Shown here: positions 42,958-51,867 of the stretch, one piece after another
How positions within the stretch are numbered: position 1 is the first letter of the stretch
How the letters are laid out: each line of letters starts with the position of its first letter
NCBI RefSeq assembly: GCF_013149785.1
Contig: NZ_JABEZU010000002.1
Location: forward strand, 248,001 to 312,000
DNA: 64,000 nucleotides
Source of the DNA: Isoptericola halotolerans
GTDB taxonomy: Bacteria; Actinomycetota; Actinomycetes; Actinomycetales; Cellulomonadaceae
Direction: 5' to 3'
Translations under genes and position numbers: made by a program
Notes under the pieces: model-generated
Told to the model about the DNA's origin: nothing
What the model saw: only the letters and a program-made list of their open reading frames with translations
Database searches by the model: none

Positions 42958-44472
42958 GTGACCTCCCCCGAGAATGCCGCTGCCACCGTGCCCGACGACC
43001 TGCCCGAGCAGCTGCGCGTCCGCCGCGAGAAGCGCGACCGCATCATCGCCGAGGGCGGTGAGGCGTACCCGGTCAACCTGCCGATCACCACCACGATCGT
43101 CGCCGTCCGCGACGAGTACGGTCACCTCGAGCCCGGCGTCGAGACGGACGACCTCGTGGGTGTCGCGGGCCGCGTCGTGTTCCTGCGCAACACCGGCAAG
43201 CTCTGCTTCGTGTCGCTGCAGGACGGCGAGGGCAACCGGCTGCAGGCGATGCTCAGCCAGAAGGTGGTCGGTGAGGAGTCGCTGAGCGCCTTCAAGGCGG
43301 ACGTCGACCTCGGCGACCACCTGTTCGTCCACGGCCGCGTCGGGGCGTCCCGCCGCGGCGAGCTGAGCGTCTTCGCGGACTCGTGGCAGCTGGCCTCCAA
43401 GGCGCTGCGCCCGCTGCCGGTGCTGCACAAGGACCTGTCGGAGGAAGCACGCGTCCGTCAGCGCTACGTGGACCTCATCGCGCGCCCCGCCGCGCGCGAC
43501 ATGGTGCGGGTGCGGGCCGGAGTCATGCGCTCGTTGCGGGAGAACTTCCATCGCCGCGACTTCCTCGAGGTCGAGACCCCGATGCTGCAGACGGTCGCCT
43601 CGGGCGCCTCGGCGCGGCCTTTCGCGACGCACATGAACGCCTACGACATGGAGCTGTTCCTGAGGATCGCTCCGGAGCTGTTTCTCAAGAAGGCCGTCGT
43701 CGGCGGGGTCGAGCGGGTGTTCGAGATCAATCGCAACTTCCGCAACGAGGGTGCCGACTCCTCGCACTCACCGGAGTTCGCGATGGTCGAGGCGTACGAG
43801 TCCTACGGCGACTACGACACGATGGCGGAACTCACGCGGAATCTTGTGCAGCAGGCTGCCGAGGACGTCCTCGGCACCACGCTGGTCACGCTGGCGGACG
43901 GCGAGGAGTACGACCTCGGCGGCGAGTGGGCCGACATCAAGATGTACGACTCCCTCTCGACCGCCGTCGGTGAGGAGATCACGCCCGAGACGTCGGTGGA
44001 GCACCTGACTGCGCTCGCCGAGAAGGTCGAGATCTCGATCGACCCGAAGAAGGTCAATCACGGAAAGCTCGTCGAAGAGCTGTGGGAGCACCACGTGGGC
44101 GACCATCTGCACGCTCCGACGTTCGTCCGCGACTTCCCCGTCGAGACCTCCCCGCTCACGCGCGACCACCGCAGCGTCCCCGGCCAGGTCGAGAAGTGGG
44201 ATCTCTACGTGCGCGGTTTCGAGCTCGCCACGGCCTACTCCGAGCTGGTGGACCCGGTCGTCCAGCGCCAGCGTTTCGAGGCGCAGGCCCTGCTCGCCGC
44301 CGCAGGCGACGACGAGGCCATGCGGCTCGACGACGACTTCCTCACCGCGATGGAGTTCGCCATGCCGCCCGCGGGCGGCATGGGAATGGGAATCGACCGG
44401 TTGCTCATGGCACTCACCGGTGCAGGGATCCGCGAGACCATTCTCTTCCCCCTCGTCAAGCCGACTCACTGA
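42958..44472 (+). CDS. lysS: Lysyl-tRNA synthetase, class II
   Basis: The 504-residue synthetase has an OB-fold tRNA-binding domain (about residues 60-160) and a class II catalytic core. Motif 2 is [13 protein letters not shown] and motif 3 [14 protein letters not shown]. The GTG start follows TAGAAT by 6 nt with no ribosome-binding site, so the mRNA is probably leaderless. Base composition in the last third (for example near 43830-44480) is a little less GC-rich than neighbours. Confidence 0.97.
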   Translation: MTSPENAAATVPDDLPEQLRVRREKRDRIIAEGGEAYPVNLPITTTIVAVRDEYGHLEPGVETDDLVGVAGRVVFLRNTGKLCFVSLQDGEGNRLQAMLSQKVVGEESLSAFKADVDLGDHLFVHGRVGASRRGELSVFADSWQLASKALRPLPVLHKDLSEEARVRQRYVDLIARPAARDMVRVRAGVMRSLRENFHRRDFLEVETPMLQTVASGASARPFATHMNAYDMELFLRIAPELFLKKAVVGGVERVFEINRNFRNEGADSSHSPEFAMVEAYESYGDYDTMAELTRNLVQQAAEDVLGTTLVTLADGEEYDLGGEWADIKMYDSLSTAVGEEITPETSVEHLTALAEKVEISIDPKKVNHGKLVEELWEHHVGDHLHAPTFVRDFPVETSPLTRDHRSVPGQVEKWDLYVRGFELATAYSELVDPVVQRQRFEAQALLAAAGDDEAMRLDDDFLTAMEFAMPPAGGMGMGIDRLLMALTGAGIRETILFPLVKPTH

Positions 44473-44482
44473 GAGGGCCGCT

Positions 44483-44668
44483 ATGAGTACGTTCTGGGCA
44501 GTGATCGCGGGGTTGATACCCTCCATCGGTGTCGGCCTCCTCTTCTGGTTGGCGATGCGAAAGATCGTGCGTGCCGACCGGAACGAGCGGGCCGCGCTGC
44601 AACGCCATGACGCCGAGGCGCGGTCGACCGTCGCGAAGGAATTGTCGAATGACTCGCCCGTGCAATGA
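44483..44668 (+). CDS. Small single-pass membrane protein
   Basis: The 61-residue protein has one membrane helix near the N-terminus (about residues 4-24, WAVIAGLIPSIGVGLLFWLA). A charged cytoplasmic part follows (RKIVRADRNERAALQRHDAE). GAGAGGG precedes the ATG. Small proteins of this kind occur between lysS and lsr2 in related actinobacteria. Function unknown. Confidence 0.75.
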   Translation: MSTFWAVIAGLIPSIGVGLLFWLAMRKIVRADRNERAALQRHDAEARSTVAKELSNDSPVQ

Positions 44669-44686
44669 CGAACTCGTCGTGGTGAG

Positions 44687-44716
44687 TTGACTTTCTATTC
44701 TCCGGTCGTGCATGCT
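44687..44716 (+). promoter_or_regulatory. Promoter of lsr2
   Basis: TTGACT (44687-44692) and CATGCT (44711-44716) are spaced by 18 bp. This is the most canonical -35 hexamer in the window, in an AT-richer patch. Confidence 0.5.
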
Positions 44717-44756
44717 CGAATCGCTCAAGTTTTTCGAGACACCGGAGGGTGACAGC

Positions 44757-45089
44757 GTGGTTCAGAAGACACAGGTCGTGCTGATCGACGACATCGACGG
44801 CAGCGACGGTGACGAGACGGTCACGTTCGCCCTGGACGGTGTGTCGTACGAGATCGACCTCTCCGCGGCGCACGCTGCCGAGCTGCGCGAGTCCTTCGCC
44901 CAGTGGATCGGCCACGGTCGCCGGACGGCAGCCAGGTCCGCTCCGCGCGCGTCCGCGTCGCGCCGGGGTCGGACCGATCGCGAGCAGCTCCAGAAGATCC
45001 GCGAGTGGGCTCGCGACAACGGCCACCAGGTCAACGACCGCGGCCGCATCCCGGGACGTGTGCTGGAGGCCTACGAGGCCGCGCACTGA
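44757..45089 (+). CDS. lsr2: Lsr2 nucleoid-associated DNA-bridging protein
   Basis: The 110-residue protein has an N-terminal dimerisation beta-sheet ([29 protein letters not shown]). The C-terminal AT-hook-like DNA-binding domain is [20 protein letters not shown], with RGR in the minor-groove loop. Lsr2 silences AT-rich foreign DNA. The GTG preceded by GGAGGG was chosen; a frame 15 codons longer lacks a signal. The gene is followed by a 9-bp-stem terminator. Confidence 0.95.
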   Translation: MVQKTQVVLIDDIDGSDGDETVTFALDGVSYEIDLSAAHAAELRESFAQWIGHGRRTAARSAPRASASRRGRTDREQLQKIREWARDNGHQVNDRGRIPGRVLEAYEAAH

Positions 45090-45105
45090 CCCCCTCCAGA
45101 CGCCT

Positions 45106-45137
45106 GCGCCCCGGTCGGATCGTCCCGGCCGGGGCGC
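45106..45137 (+). terminator. Terminator of lsr2
   Basis: GCGCCCCGG and CCGGGGCGC form a 9-bp stem with a 14-nt loop, 16 bp after the lsr2 stop and just before the next promoter. Confidence 0.55.
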
Positions 45138-45153
45138 GGTGCTGTCCGGCGCC

Positions 45154-45159
45154 TAGGCT
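45154..45159 (+). promoter_or_regulatory. -10 element of the lactonase-mshA operon (leaderless)
   Basis: TAGGCT lies exactly 6 nt before the ATG. Confidence 0.6.
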
Positions 45160-45165
45160 GGCCCC

Positions 45166-46245
45166 ATGACCTCGACGAGCTCGCGGACCCTGTGGATCGG
45201 CACGTACCCGCCGGGTGACACCCCGGGGGCGGGAGAGGGCGTCTGGCGGGTCGCCGTCGACCTGCGCTCCGGTGCCCTGGGAGTCCCGGAGCTCGCCGCC
45301 GAGGCCGCGGCGCCGTCGTTCCTCGCCCTGCACCCGCACGTCCCGGTGCTCTACGCGGTCTCCGAGACGGCGCCAGGGCGCCTCACGGCGCTGCACGTGG
45401 CCGACGACGGCGGACTGTCGACCGCCGCCTCGTCCCTCTCGGGCGGGGACGACGCGTGCCACGTCGCGGCCACTCCCCGCACGGTCTGGGTCGCGAACTA
45501 CGGCGACGGCGTGGCCGCGGCGTTCGAGGTGGCCGACGACGGCGTCCCCGCCGCAGACCGCCGTGCGATCCGTGCCGGCTCGGGCTCCGGTCCGGTCTCC
45601 GACCGCCAGGAGGGTCCGCACGCCCACCAGGTCACGGTGGTGGGCGACCACGTCCTGGTCACCGATCTCGGCGGCGACCTGATCCGTCGGTACCCCGTGG
45701 ACCCGCTGCCCGGCGAGACCTCCACCGACGACGCCGACGAGGACGTCGTCGCCGCCCACCTGCCGGCCGGCGCCGGGCCGCGCCACCTCGTCGTCCTGCC
45801 GAGCGGCGCCCTGGTGGTGGTCGGCGAGCTCGACGCGCACCTGCACGTCCTCGTCCCGGCCGGTGACGGCTGGGAGCACTCCGGCAGCGTGCCGCTGGCG
45901 CCCGCGGCCGTGGCGGGCGAGGACTTCGGTGGGCACGTCACGCTGAGCGCCGACGGCACCCGCCTGCACGTCGGGGTCCGTGGCTCGGACGTCCTCGCGG
46001 TCCATGCGGTGTCCGACGGCGCGGCGCCGCAGATCACGCACCTCGTCGACGTCCCGCTCGGCGACGGTGCCTGGCCTCGCCACCACGAGGTGCTCGCCAC
46101 CGACGACGGCGAGCTGGTGGTGGTCGCGCTGCAGGGGACCGGAGAGCTGGTCACCGTCCGGCTCGTCCCCGGCACCGGTGCCGGCGAGGTCGTGCACCGG
46201 GCCGGGTGGGCGACCCCGCCGGCGTGCGTGCTGGTGGCACGGTGA
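45166..46245 (+). CDS. Lactonase family beta-propeller (6-phosphogluconolactonase-like)
   Basis: The 359-residue protein has the seven-bladed propeller pattern of the YbhE/Pgl lactonase family. Features are [54 protein letters not shown] and a closing [10 protein letters not shown]. Relatives hydrolyse 6-phosphogluconolactone or other sugar lactones. It overlaps mshA by 4 bp (GTGA), so co-translation with the mycothiol gene is likely, although a functional link is not obvious. Confidence 0.87.
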   Translation: MTSTSSRTLWIGTYPPGDTPGAGEGVWRVAVDLRSGALGVPELAAEAAAPSFLALHPHVPVLYAVSETAPGRLTALHVADDGGLSTAASSLSGGDDACHVAATPRTVWVANYGDGVAAAFEVADDGVPAADRRAIRAGSGSGPVSDRQEGPHAHQVTVVGDHVLVTDLGGDLIRRYPVDPLPGETSTDDADEDVVAAHLPAGAGPRHLVVLPSGALVVVGELDAHLHVLVPAGDGWEHSGSVPLAPAAVAGEDFGGHVTLSADGTRLHVGVRGSDVLAVHAVSDGAAPQITHLVDVPLGDGAWPRHHEVLATDDGELVVVALQGTGELVTVRLVPGTGAGEVVHRAGWATPPACVLVAR

Positions 46246-47534
46246 GCCGCCGGGCCGCGTCCGGGCCGCGGGTCGCGATGCTCTCGGTGCACACCTCGCC
46301 GCTGGACCAACCTGGCGCGGGCGACGCGGGAGGCATGAACGTCTACGTCCTGGAGCTGTCCCGGGCACTGGCCCGACGGGGTGCCGAGGTCGAGATCTAC
46401 ACCCGGGCGACGACGTCGGCCCAGCCCCGGGTGGTCGACGCCGAGCCGGGGATCCGGGTCGTGCACGTGGCGGCCGGCCCGTACGAGGGCCTCGACAAGA
46501 ACGACCTGCCCGGCCAGCTCTGCGCCTTCACGGCGGGCGTGCTGCGGGCCGAGGCGCACCGCCCCGCCGGCTGGTACGACGTCGTGCACGCGCACTACTG
46601 GCTCTCGGGGCAGGTCGGCTGGCTGGCCGGGGAGCGCTGGGACGTCCCCCTGGTGCACACCATGCACACCATGGCCCGGGTGAAGAACGCAGCCCTGGCA
46701 CCGGGGGACAGCCCGGAACCGCAGGGTCGGGTGATCGGTGAGGAACAGGTGGTCGAGGCCTCCGACGCGCTGGTCGCCTCCACGCGGGAAGAGGCGGACG
46801 ACCTCGTCCGGTACTACGGGGCCGACCCGGACCGGGTCCACGTGGTCGCACCCGGTGTCGACCTGCAGCAGTTCTCGCCGGGGCCGGGCGACCCGGCGAC
46901 GGCGCGGCGCGCGGCGAGGGAACGTCTCGGGTTGCCGACGGACGGCCCGATCGTCCTCTTCGCGGGCCGTGTACAGCTGCTCAAGGGGCCTGACGTGCTC
47001 GTGCGGGCGCTCGGTGTCATGGCCGACCACGCGGACCCCGCGGGCCGAGGAACCGAGGGGCTGCCGCGCCTGGTCGTGCTCGGGGGCCCGAGCGGCCGGC
47101 CGACCGCCGTCCGCGAGCTCGAGGCACTCGCTCACCAGACCGGTGTCGCCGACCGGGTGGACGTGCGCCCGCCCGTTCCCCGCGCCGAGCTCGCCGACTG
47201 GTACCGGGCGGCGGACGTGGTGGCGGTGCCGTCGCACAACGAGTCGTTCGGGCTGGTGGCGGCCGAGGCGCAGGCCTGCGGCACACCGGTGGTGGCCGCC
47301 GCCGTCGGCGGCCTGCGGACCGTCGTCGTCGACGACGTCTCCGGGGTCCTCGTGGACGACCACAGCCCGTGGACCTGGGCTCGTGAGCTGACGGGCCTGC
47401 TCGACGACGGCGAGCGGATGGCCCGGCTGGCGGCCGGTGCGCGTCGTGCGAGCGAGCGGTTCTCCTGGGACCGCGCCGCGGCCGCGATGCTCGACGTGTA
47501 CTCCCAGGCCACGAAGGTGCGCCAGACGCGGTAG
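46242..47534 (+). CDS. mshA: D-inositol-3-phosphate glycosyltransferase
   Basis: The 430-residue GT-B enzyme of family GT4 makes the first mycothiol intermediate from UDP-GlcNAc and inositol phosphate. The diagnostic start is [20 protein letters not shown], followed by [23 protein letters not shown] and the C-terminal [23 protein letters not shown] was chosen for its overlap with the lactonase stop. Mycothiol is the main thiol of actinobacteria; other msh genes are not in the window. Confidence 0.95.
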   Translation: MSRRAASGPRVAMLSVHTSPLDQPGAGDAGGMNVYVLELSRALARRGAEVEIYTRATTSAQPRVVDAEPGIRVVHVAAGPYEGLDKNDLPGQLCAFTAGVLRAEAHRPAGWYDVVHAHYWLSGQVGWLAGERWDVPLVHTMHTMARVKNAALAPGDSPEPQGRVIGEEQVVEASDALVASTREEADDLVRYYGADPDRVHVVAPGVDLQQFSPGPGDPATARRAARERLGLPTDGPIVLFAGRVQLLKGPDVLVRALGVMADHADPAGRGTEGLPRLVVLGGPSGRPTAVRELEALAHQTGVADRVDVRPPVPRAELADWYRAADVVAVPSHNESFGLVAAEAQACGTPVVAAAVGGLRTVVVDDVSGVLVDDHSPWTWARELTGLLDDGERMARLAAGARRASERFSWDRAAAAMLDVYSQATKVRQTR

Positions 47535-47539
47535 GGGGA

Positions 47540-48013
47540 ATGCCGGGGCGGCGCGACGACGTTGTCGCTGACATGCCGATCACCGGAGAGTATGTCCCCA
47601 GCCCGTCGACCTGGGCCGCCGACCAGGTCGAGACGTACGAGGCCTCGGGCGGTACCGAGGGCACCACGTTGCGTGGCAGGCCGGTGGTGATCCTCACGAC
47701 CCTCGGCGCCAGGAGCGGCAAGGTGCGCAAGACGCCGCTGATGCGCGTCGAGCACGACGGCGCCTACGCCGTCGTCGCCTCCATGGGCGGAGCTCCGAAG
47801 CACCCCGTCTGGTACCACAACATCGTCGCGAACCCGCAGGTCGAGCTGCAGGACGGTCCCGAGAAGCACGACTACGTCGCCCGCGAGGTCATCGGCGAGG
47901 AGAAGGCGGTGTGGTGGGAGCGCTCGGTCGCCGCGTGGCCCGACTACGCCGAGTACCAGCGCAAGACGGACCGTGAGATCCCGGTCTTCGTCCTCGAGCG
48001 CGCGAGCTCCTGA
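47540..48013 (+). CDS. Deazaflavin (F420)-dependent nitroreductase-family protein (DDN-like)
   Basis: The 157-residue split-barrel protein matches the DDN/Rv3547-type F420H2-dependent reductases. Features are [39 protein letters not shown] and [10 protein letters not shown]. Such enzymes reduce quinones and unsaturated esters at the membrane. The ATG directly after mshA has a G-rich stretch very close to it; Met12 is an alternative start. It would use the cofactor whose synthesis genes cofC/cofD lie at 5-6 kb. Confidence 0.88.
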   Translation: MPGRRDDVVADMPITGEYVPSPSTWAADQVETYEASGGTEGTTLRGRPVVILTTLGARSGKVRKTPLMRVEHDGAYAVVASMGGAPKHPVWYHNIVANPQVELQDGPEKHDYVAREVIGEEKAVWWERSVAAWPDYAEYQRKTDREIPVFVLERASS

Positions 48014-48014
48014 C

Positions 48015-48035
48015 CGCGGACGTCCGACGTCCGCG
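48015..48035 (+). terminator. Terminator after the DDN-like gene
   Basis: A 9-bp stem (arms 48015-48023 and 48027-48035) with a 3-nt loop starts directly after the stop codon. Confidence 0.55.
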
Positions 48036-48083
48036 ATCCGGCCGATGGTGCGTCCACGCCCTCGGTCAGGGCAGGATGGACGC

Positions 48084-48824
48084 ATGACCTACACCCTCGT
48101 GCTGCTCCGCCACGGCGAGAGCGAGTGGAACGCCAAGAACCTCTTCACCGGCTGGGTCGACGTCCCGCTGTCCGAGAAGGGCATCGGGGAGGCGAAGCGT
48201 GGCGGTGACCTCCTGCGGGAGGCCGGCGTCGCCCCTGACGTGCTGCACACCTCGTTGCTGCGCCGCGCCATCATGACGGCGAACCTGGCGCTCGACACCG
48301 CCGACCTGCACTGGATCCCGGTCAAGCGGTCGTGGCGCCTCAACGAGCGCCACTACGGCGACCTGCAGGGCAAGGACAAGAAGCAGGTCCGTGACCAGTA
48401 CGGCGAGGAGCAGTTCATGCTCTGGCGCCGCTCGTACGACGTGCCGCCGCCGGAGATCGAGCTCGGCTCGGAGTTCTCCCAGGACGCGGACGTCCGCTAC
48501 GCCGGTGAGCCGATCCCGCGCTCCGAGGCCCTCAAGCAGGTCCTCGACCGCGCCCTGCCCTACTGGGAGGGCGAGATCGTCCCGGACCTGAAGGCCGGCA
48601 AGACGGTTCTCGTGGCCGCGCACGGCAACTCGCTGCGCGCGATCATCAAGCACCTCGACGGCGTCGACGACGAGACGATCGCCGGGCTCAACGTGCCGAC
48701 GGGCATCCCGCTGGTCTACGAGCTCGACGAGGAGACGCTGCAGCCGACCAACCCGGGCGGCACCTACCTCGACCCCGAGGCCGCGAAGGACGCCATCGCC
48801 GCGGTGGCGAACCAGGGCAAGTAG
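48084..48824 (+). CDS. gpmA: 2,3-bisphosphoglycerate-dependent phosphoglycerate mutase
   Basis: The 246-residue glycolytic enzyme interconverts 3- and 2-phosphoglycerate. The phosphohistidine motif [18 protein letters not shown] is at residue 6 onward, and the second His is in [28 protein letters not shown] and [12 protein letters not shown] are also conserved. A CAGGAT hexamer 6 nt before the ATG and no ribosome-binding site suggest a leaderless mRNA. It converges on phoU. Confidence 0.96.
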   Translation: MTYTLVLLRHGESEWNAKNLFTGWVDVPLSEKGIGEAKRGGDLLREAGVAPDVLHTSLLRRAIMTANLALDTADLHWIPVKRSWRLNERHYGDLQGKDKKQVRDQYGEEQFMLWRRSYDVPPPEIELGSEFSQDADVRYAGEPIPRSEALKQVLDRALPYWEGEIVPDLKAGKTVLVAAHGNSLRAIIKHLDGVDDETIAGLNVPTGIPLVYELDEETLQPTNPGGTYLDPEAAKDAIAAVANQGK

Positions 48825-48835
48825 CCAGCCCGCAC

Positions 48836-48894
48836 CCGCTACGCACTCCGGCCCGCAGGTTCATCGCGAACCTGCGGGCCGGAGTGCGTAGCGG
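48836..48894. terminator. Very long bidirectional terminator (27-bp stem)
   Basis: Arms at 48836-48862 and 48868-48894 are perfect complements of 27 bp around a 5-nt loop, between convergent gpmA and phoU. The stem is far longer than a usual terminator, so it may be a repeated palindrome used as one. Confidence 0.7.
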
Positions 48895-48903
48895 GGACGG
48901 TGC

Positions 48904-49575
48904 TCAGGCGTCCGTGGCGGCTGCCGCGTGCTCGGTGTCGAACTCGCCGGTGACGAGGAACGTGATCCGCCGCGCGACGGAGACGCCGTGGTCGCCGAAC
49001 CGCTCGTAGTAGCGACCCAGCAGCGTCACGTCCACGGTCTCCTGCGCGGTACCGGTCCAGTCCGGCGAGAGCGTGGCGGCGAACGTGTCCTGGTGGAGCT
49101 GGTCCAGGTCGTCGTCCCCCTGCTCGACCTCGGTCGCGAGCGCGACGTCGCGGGTCGCCAGCAGCTCGGTGGTGCGCCGGGCGACGAGCATCGCGGCCTC
49201 GTTCATGGCCACGAAGGTCTCGCGTGCCTGCTCCGGCACGGCCGACGCGGGGTACCGGCCGCGGGCGACCTCGGCGACGTGCTGGGCGAGGTCGCCCATG
49301 CGCTCCAGCGTGGCGCTGATGCGCAGGGCGCTGATCACGACGCGCAGGTCCGTCGCGACGGGGGCCTGCTGGGCGAGCAGGTGGACGCACCGCTCGTCCA
49401 GGTCCTTCTCGAGCCGGTCGATCTCGTGGTCGGCGGCGATGACGTCCTGGGCGAGCTGGTGCTCGCCGTCGAGCAGCGCTGCGCCGGCCCGCGTGATCGC
49501 GGACTCGACCAGCCGGCTCATCTCGACCAGTCCCTGACCGATCTGCTGCAGCTCGGCGTCGAAGATCTCTCGCAT
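48904..49575 (-). CDS. phoU: Phosphate transport system regulator PhoU
   Basis: The 223-residue protein consists of two three-helix PhoU repeats. They contain metal-binding acidic motifs (ALRISATLERMGDLAQHVAEVA-like in the first repeat, LLGRYYERFGDHGVSVARRI-like in the second). PhoU couples the Pst transporter to the SenX3 kinase and keeps the regulon off when phosphate is plentiful. It is divergent from senX3, with PHO-box-like repeats oriented toward phoU between them. Confidence 0.95.
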   Translation of the reverse strand: MREIFDAELQQIGQGLVEMSRLVESAITRAGAALLDGEHQLAQDVIAADHEIDRLEKDLDERCVHLLAQQAPVATDLRVVISALRISATLERMGDLAQHVAEVARGRYPASAVPEQARETFVAMNEAAMLVARRTTELLATRDVALATEVEQGDDDLDQLHQDTFAATLSPDWTGTAQETVDVTLLGRYYERFGDHGVSVARRITFLVTGEFDTEHAAAATDA

Positions 49576-49627
49576 GGGTGTCCTCTCGAATGCGGGTGCT
49601 GAGCAACTCTTGCAGCCGGCTCAGACT

Positions 49628-49660
49628 CTCAGGTGAACGTCGCGAGGTCCACAGGTGAAC
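49628..49660 (-). promoter_or_regulatory. PHO box upstream of phoU
   Basis: On the minus strand GTTCACCTGTG (49660-49650) and GTTCACCTGAG (49638-49628) are spaced by exactly 22 bp, two 11-bp units. They match the direct-repeat units bound by PhoP/RegX3 regulators. A weaker unit lies between. Confidence 0.65.
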
Positions 49661-49720
49661 AGTGGACGACACGTCAGGGAGCAGAAGGCGCCCTGGCGCT
49701 GTGAGGGGCCTCGCGCGACC

Positions 49721-49726
49721 TAGGCT
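49721..49726 (+). promoter_or_regulatory. -10 element of senX3 (leaderless)
   Basis: TAGGCT lies 6 nt before the GTG start. Confidence 0.6.
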
Positions 49727-49732
49727 GAGGGT

Positions 49733-51016
49733 GTGGAGGGAATCATCCAGGGTGCGACCGCCGTCGTCGCCGGCGTGCTCGGCGTCGTCGTCGGGCTCGT
49801 CGCTGCCCTCGCCTTCCGTTTCTCCGACCGCGCCCAGCGCCGGGACAGCGACACCGGGGCGTCCGAGCTGGACAGCGGGCTGGTGCGGGTGCTGTCGGTG
49901 CTGCGCTCCGCGGCGGTGGTCCTCGACGACGACGACGAGGTCGTCCGGGCGTCACCGCCGGCCTACGCGCTCGGTGTGGTCCGCAACGACGCCCTGGTGC
50001 ACCCGGCGATCGTCGACATGGTGCGCGAGGTGCGGCGCGACGGCGTCATCCGGGAGGAGGAGCTCGAGCTCCCCCGCGGGCCCATCGGGTCCGGCACGGT
50101 GCTGCTGCAGGTGCGGGTCGCCGCGCTGGGCCTCGACAAGCTGCTCGTCCTGGCGGAGGACCGCACGGAGGCGCGGCGGGTCGAGGCGATCCGCCGGGAC
50201 TTCGTCGTCAACGTCTCCCACGAGCTGAAGACGCCGGTCGGCGCGCTCGCCCTGCTGGCCGAGACGGTGCAGGACGCGGCCGACGACCCGGTCGCGGTGC
50301 GGCGGTTCACCGCGCGGATGCAGTCCGAGGCGCACCGGTTGTCCGCCCTGGTGCACGAGATCATCGAGCTGTCGCGCCTGCAGGTGGCCGGTGCGCTGCA
50401 GAAGGTCCGCCCGGTGCCGGTGCGCGACGTCGTCGACGAGGCCGTCGACCGGGCCCGCACGACCGCGCAGGGGAAGAACATCACCATCACCGTGGGCGGG
50501 TCCGCGGACTGCGTGGTCTTCGGGGACCACAACCTGCTGGTCACCGCGGTGCGCAACCTGCTGGACAACGCCGTGTCCTACTCCGGGGAGAACACCCGGG
50601 TGGGCGTCGGCGTGCACGAGCGGGGCGGTCTGGTGGAGATCGACGTCGTCGACCAGGGCATCGGGATCTCGGCCGAGGTGCAGGAGCGCGTGTTCGAGCG
50701 CTTCTACCGCGTCGACCCGGCACGCTCCCGCGACACCGGCGGGACGGGGCTGGGACTGAGCATCGTCAAGCACGTCGCCGCCGACCACGGGGGCGACGTG
50801 CGGGTGTGGTCCGAGCCGGGCAAGGGCTCGACGTTCACCCTGCGGATACCTGCCGCCGATCTTCCGGCCGGCGAGCTGCCCGCCGGGTCGTCCGGATCGC
50901 CCGACGACACCGACGACGACGCTTCCCACGAGACGGGTGCGCCTCCGACCGGGAGACGTGCCGGAGACCAAGACCGCGGGCCGGACGGCCCGACGAACGA
51001 GGAGGTAGGCGCGTGA
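49733..51016 (+). CDS. senX3: Sensor histidine kinase SenX3 (phosphate)
   Basis: The 427-residue kinase has one N-terminal membrane helix (about residues 5-27), a PAS-like domain (about residues 40-150) and the HisKA box VNVSHELKTPVGALALLAE with His near residue 163. The HATPase motifs are NLLDNAVSYS, DQGIGIS and GTGLGLSIVKHVAADHGG. It senses phosphate through the Pst-PhoU complex. The Asp/Thr/Gly-rich tail after residue 375 is variable. It overlaps regX3 by 4 bp, in the kinase-first order seen in mycobacteria. Confidence 0.94.
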   Translation: MEGIIQGATAVVAGVLGVVVGLVAALAFRFSDRAQRRDSDTGASELDSGLVRVLSVLRSAAVVLDDDDEVVRASPPAYALGVVRNDALVHPAIVDMVREVRRDGVIREEELELPRGPIGSGTVLLQVRVAALGLDKLLVLAEDRTEARRVEAIRRDFVVNVSHELKTPVGALALLAETVQDAADDPVAVRRFTARMQSEAHRLSALVHEIIELSRLQVAGALQKVRPVPVRDVVDEAVDRARTTAQGKNITITVGGSADCVVFGDHNLLVTAVRNLLDNAVSYSGENTRVGVGVHERGGLVEIDVVDQGIGISAEVQERVFERFYRVDPARSRDTGGTGLGLSIVKHVAADHGGDVRVWSEPGKGSTFTLRIPAADLPAGELPAGSSGSPDDTDDDASHETGAPPTGRRAGDQDRGPDGPTNEEVGA

Positions 51017-51729
51017 CGCGCATCCTGGTGGTCGAGGACGAGGAGTCCTACCGCGACCCGCTGACGTACCAGCTCACCCGAGAGGGGTACGAGGTCGTGG
51101 CGACGTCGAACGGCAACGACGCGCTGGAACGGTACGACGACGGCGGTGCGGACCTCGTGCTGCTCGACCTGATGCTCCCCGGTCTGAGCGGCACGGAGGT
51201 GTGCCGCGAGCTGCGCCAGCGCGGCGACGTCCCGATCATCATGCTCACGGCGAAGGACTCCGAGATCGACAAGGTCGTGGGCCTCGAGCTCGGTGCCGAC
51301 GACTACGTCACCAAGCCGTACTCGTTCCGTGAGCTGCTGGCCCGGATGCGGGCCGTGATGCGCCGTCGCGGTGCCGGCGGCATCGAGAGCGGGAGCAACG
51401 GGCACGACGACGACGGCGAGTCCGTCCTCGAGGTCGGCCCGGTGCGCATGGACGTGGAGCGGCACACCGTCGCGGTGGGTGGCGCGGCGGTCTCCCTGCC
51501 CCTCAAGGAGTTCGACCTGCTGGAGCTGCTGCTGCGCAACGCGGGGCGGGTGCTGACCCGCGGTCAGCTCATCGACCGGGTCTGGGGTGCCGACTACGTC
51601 GGCGACACCAAGACGCTGGACGTCCACGTCAAGCGCATCCGCTCCAAGATCGAGGCGGACCCGGGCTCCCCGAGCCTGCTCCTGACCGTGCGGGGCCTGG
51701 GGTACAAGCTCGCCGACGACGAGTCCTAG
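51013..51729 (+). CDS. regX3: Response regulator RegX3
   Basis: The 238-residue OmpR-family regulator has a receiver domain with acidic residues EDE (8-10), phospho-acceptor Asp52 in LLDLMLPG, Thr79 and Lys101. The winged-helix effector domain starts near residue 140 (LPLKEFDLLELLLRNAGRVL; DVHVKRIRSKIE). A Gly/Asp-rich linker of about 20 residues joins the domains. It probably activates pstSCAB and phoU under phosphate limitation. The GTG start overlaps senX3 and follows GGAGGTAG. Confidence 0.95.
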   Translation: MTRILVVEDEESYRDPLTYQLTREGYEVVATSNGNDALERYDDGGADLVLLDLMLPGLSGTEVCRELRQRGDVPIIMLTAKDSEIDKVVGLELGADDYVTKPYSFRELLARMRAVMRRRGAGGIESGSNGHDDDGESVLEVGPVRMDVERHTVAVGGAAVSLPLKEFDLLELLLRNAGRVLTRGQLIDRVWGADYVGDTKTLDVHVKRIRSKIEADPGSPSLLLTVRGLGYKLADDES

Positions 51730-51755
51730 ACCTTCTCGCCAACCTGCCGTCGGCT

Positions 51756-51799
51756 GTTCATTCGTCGTTCACCTGCTCCTGGTCACCGGTCCACCTGGC
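51756..51799 (+). promoter_or_regulatory. PHO box array upstream of pstS
   Basis: GTTCATTCGTC (51756) and GTTCACCTGCT (51767) are adjacent 11-bp direct-repeat units. A degenerate unit follows at 51778, and GTCCACCTGGC (51789) is again in register. The array ends 5 bp before a TAGCGT -10 candidate at 51805-51810, so it covers the -35 region, as expected for RegX3 activation. Confidence 0.75.
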
Positions 51800-51804
51800 C
51801 TCCC

Positions 51805-51810
51805 TAGCGT
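51805..51810 (+). promoter_or_regulatory. -10 element of pstS
   Basis: TAGCGT directly follows the PHO-box array and predicts a leader of about 50 nt containing the GAAGGA ribosome-binding site. Confidence 0.55.
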
Positions 51811-51867
51811 TCCTGACGGACGCCGGCGGCCGCCGGTGCCACCAGATGCGTGAAGGATGGACGACTC

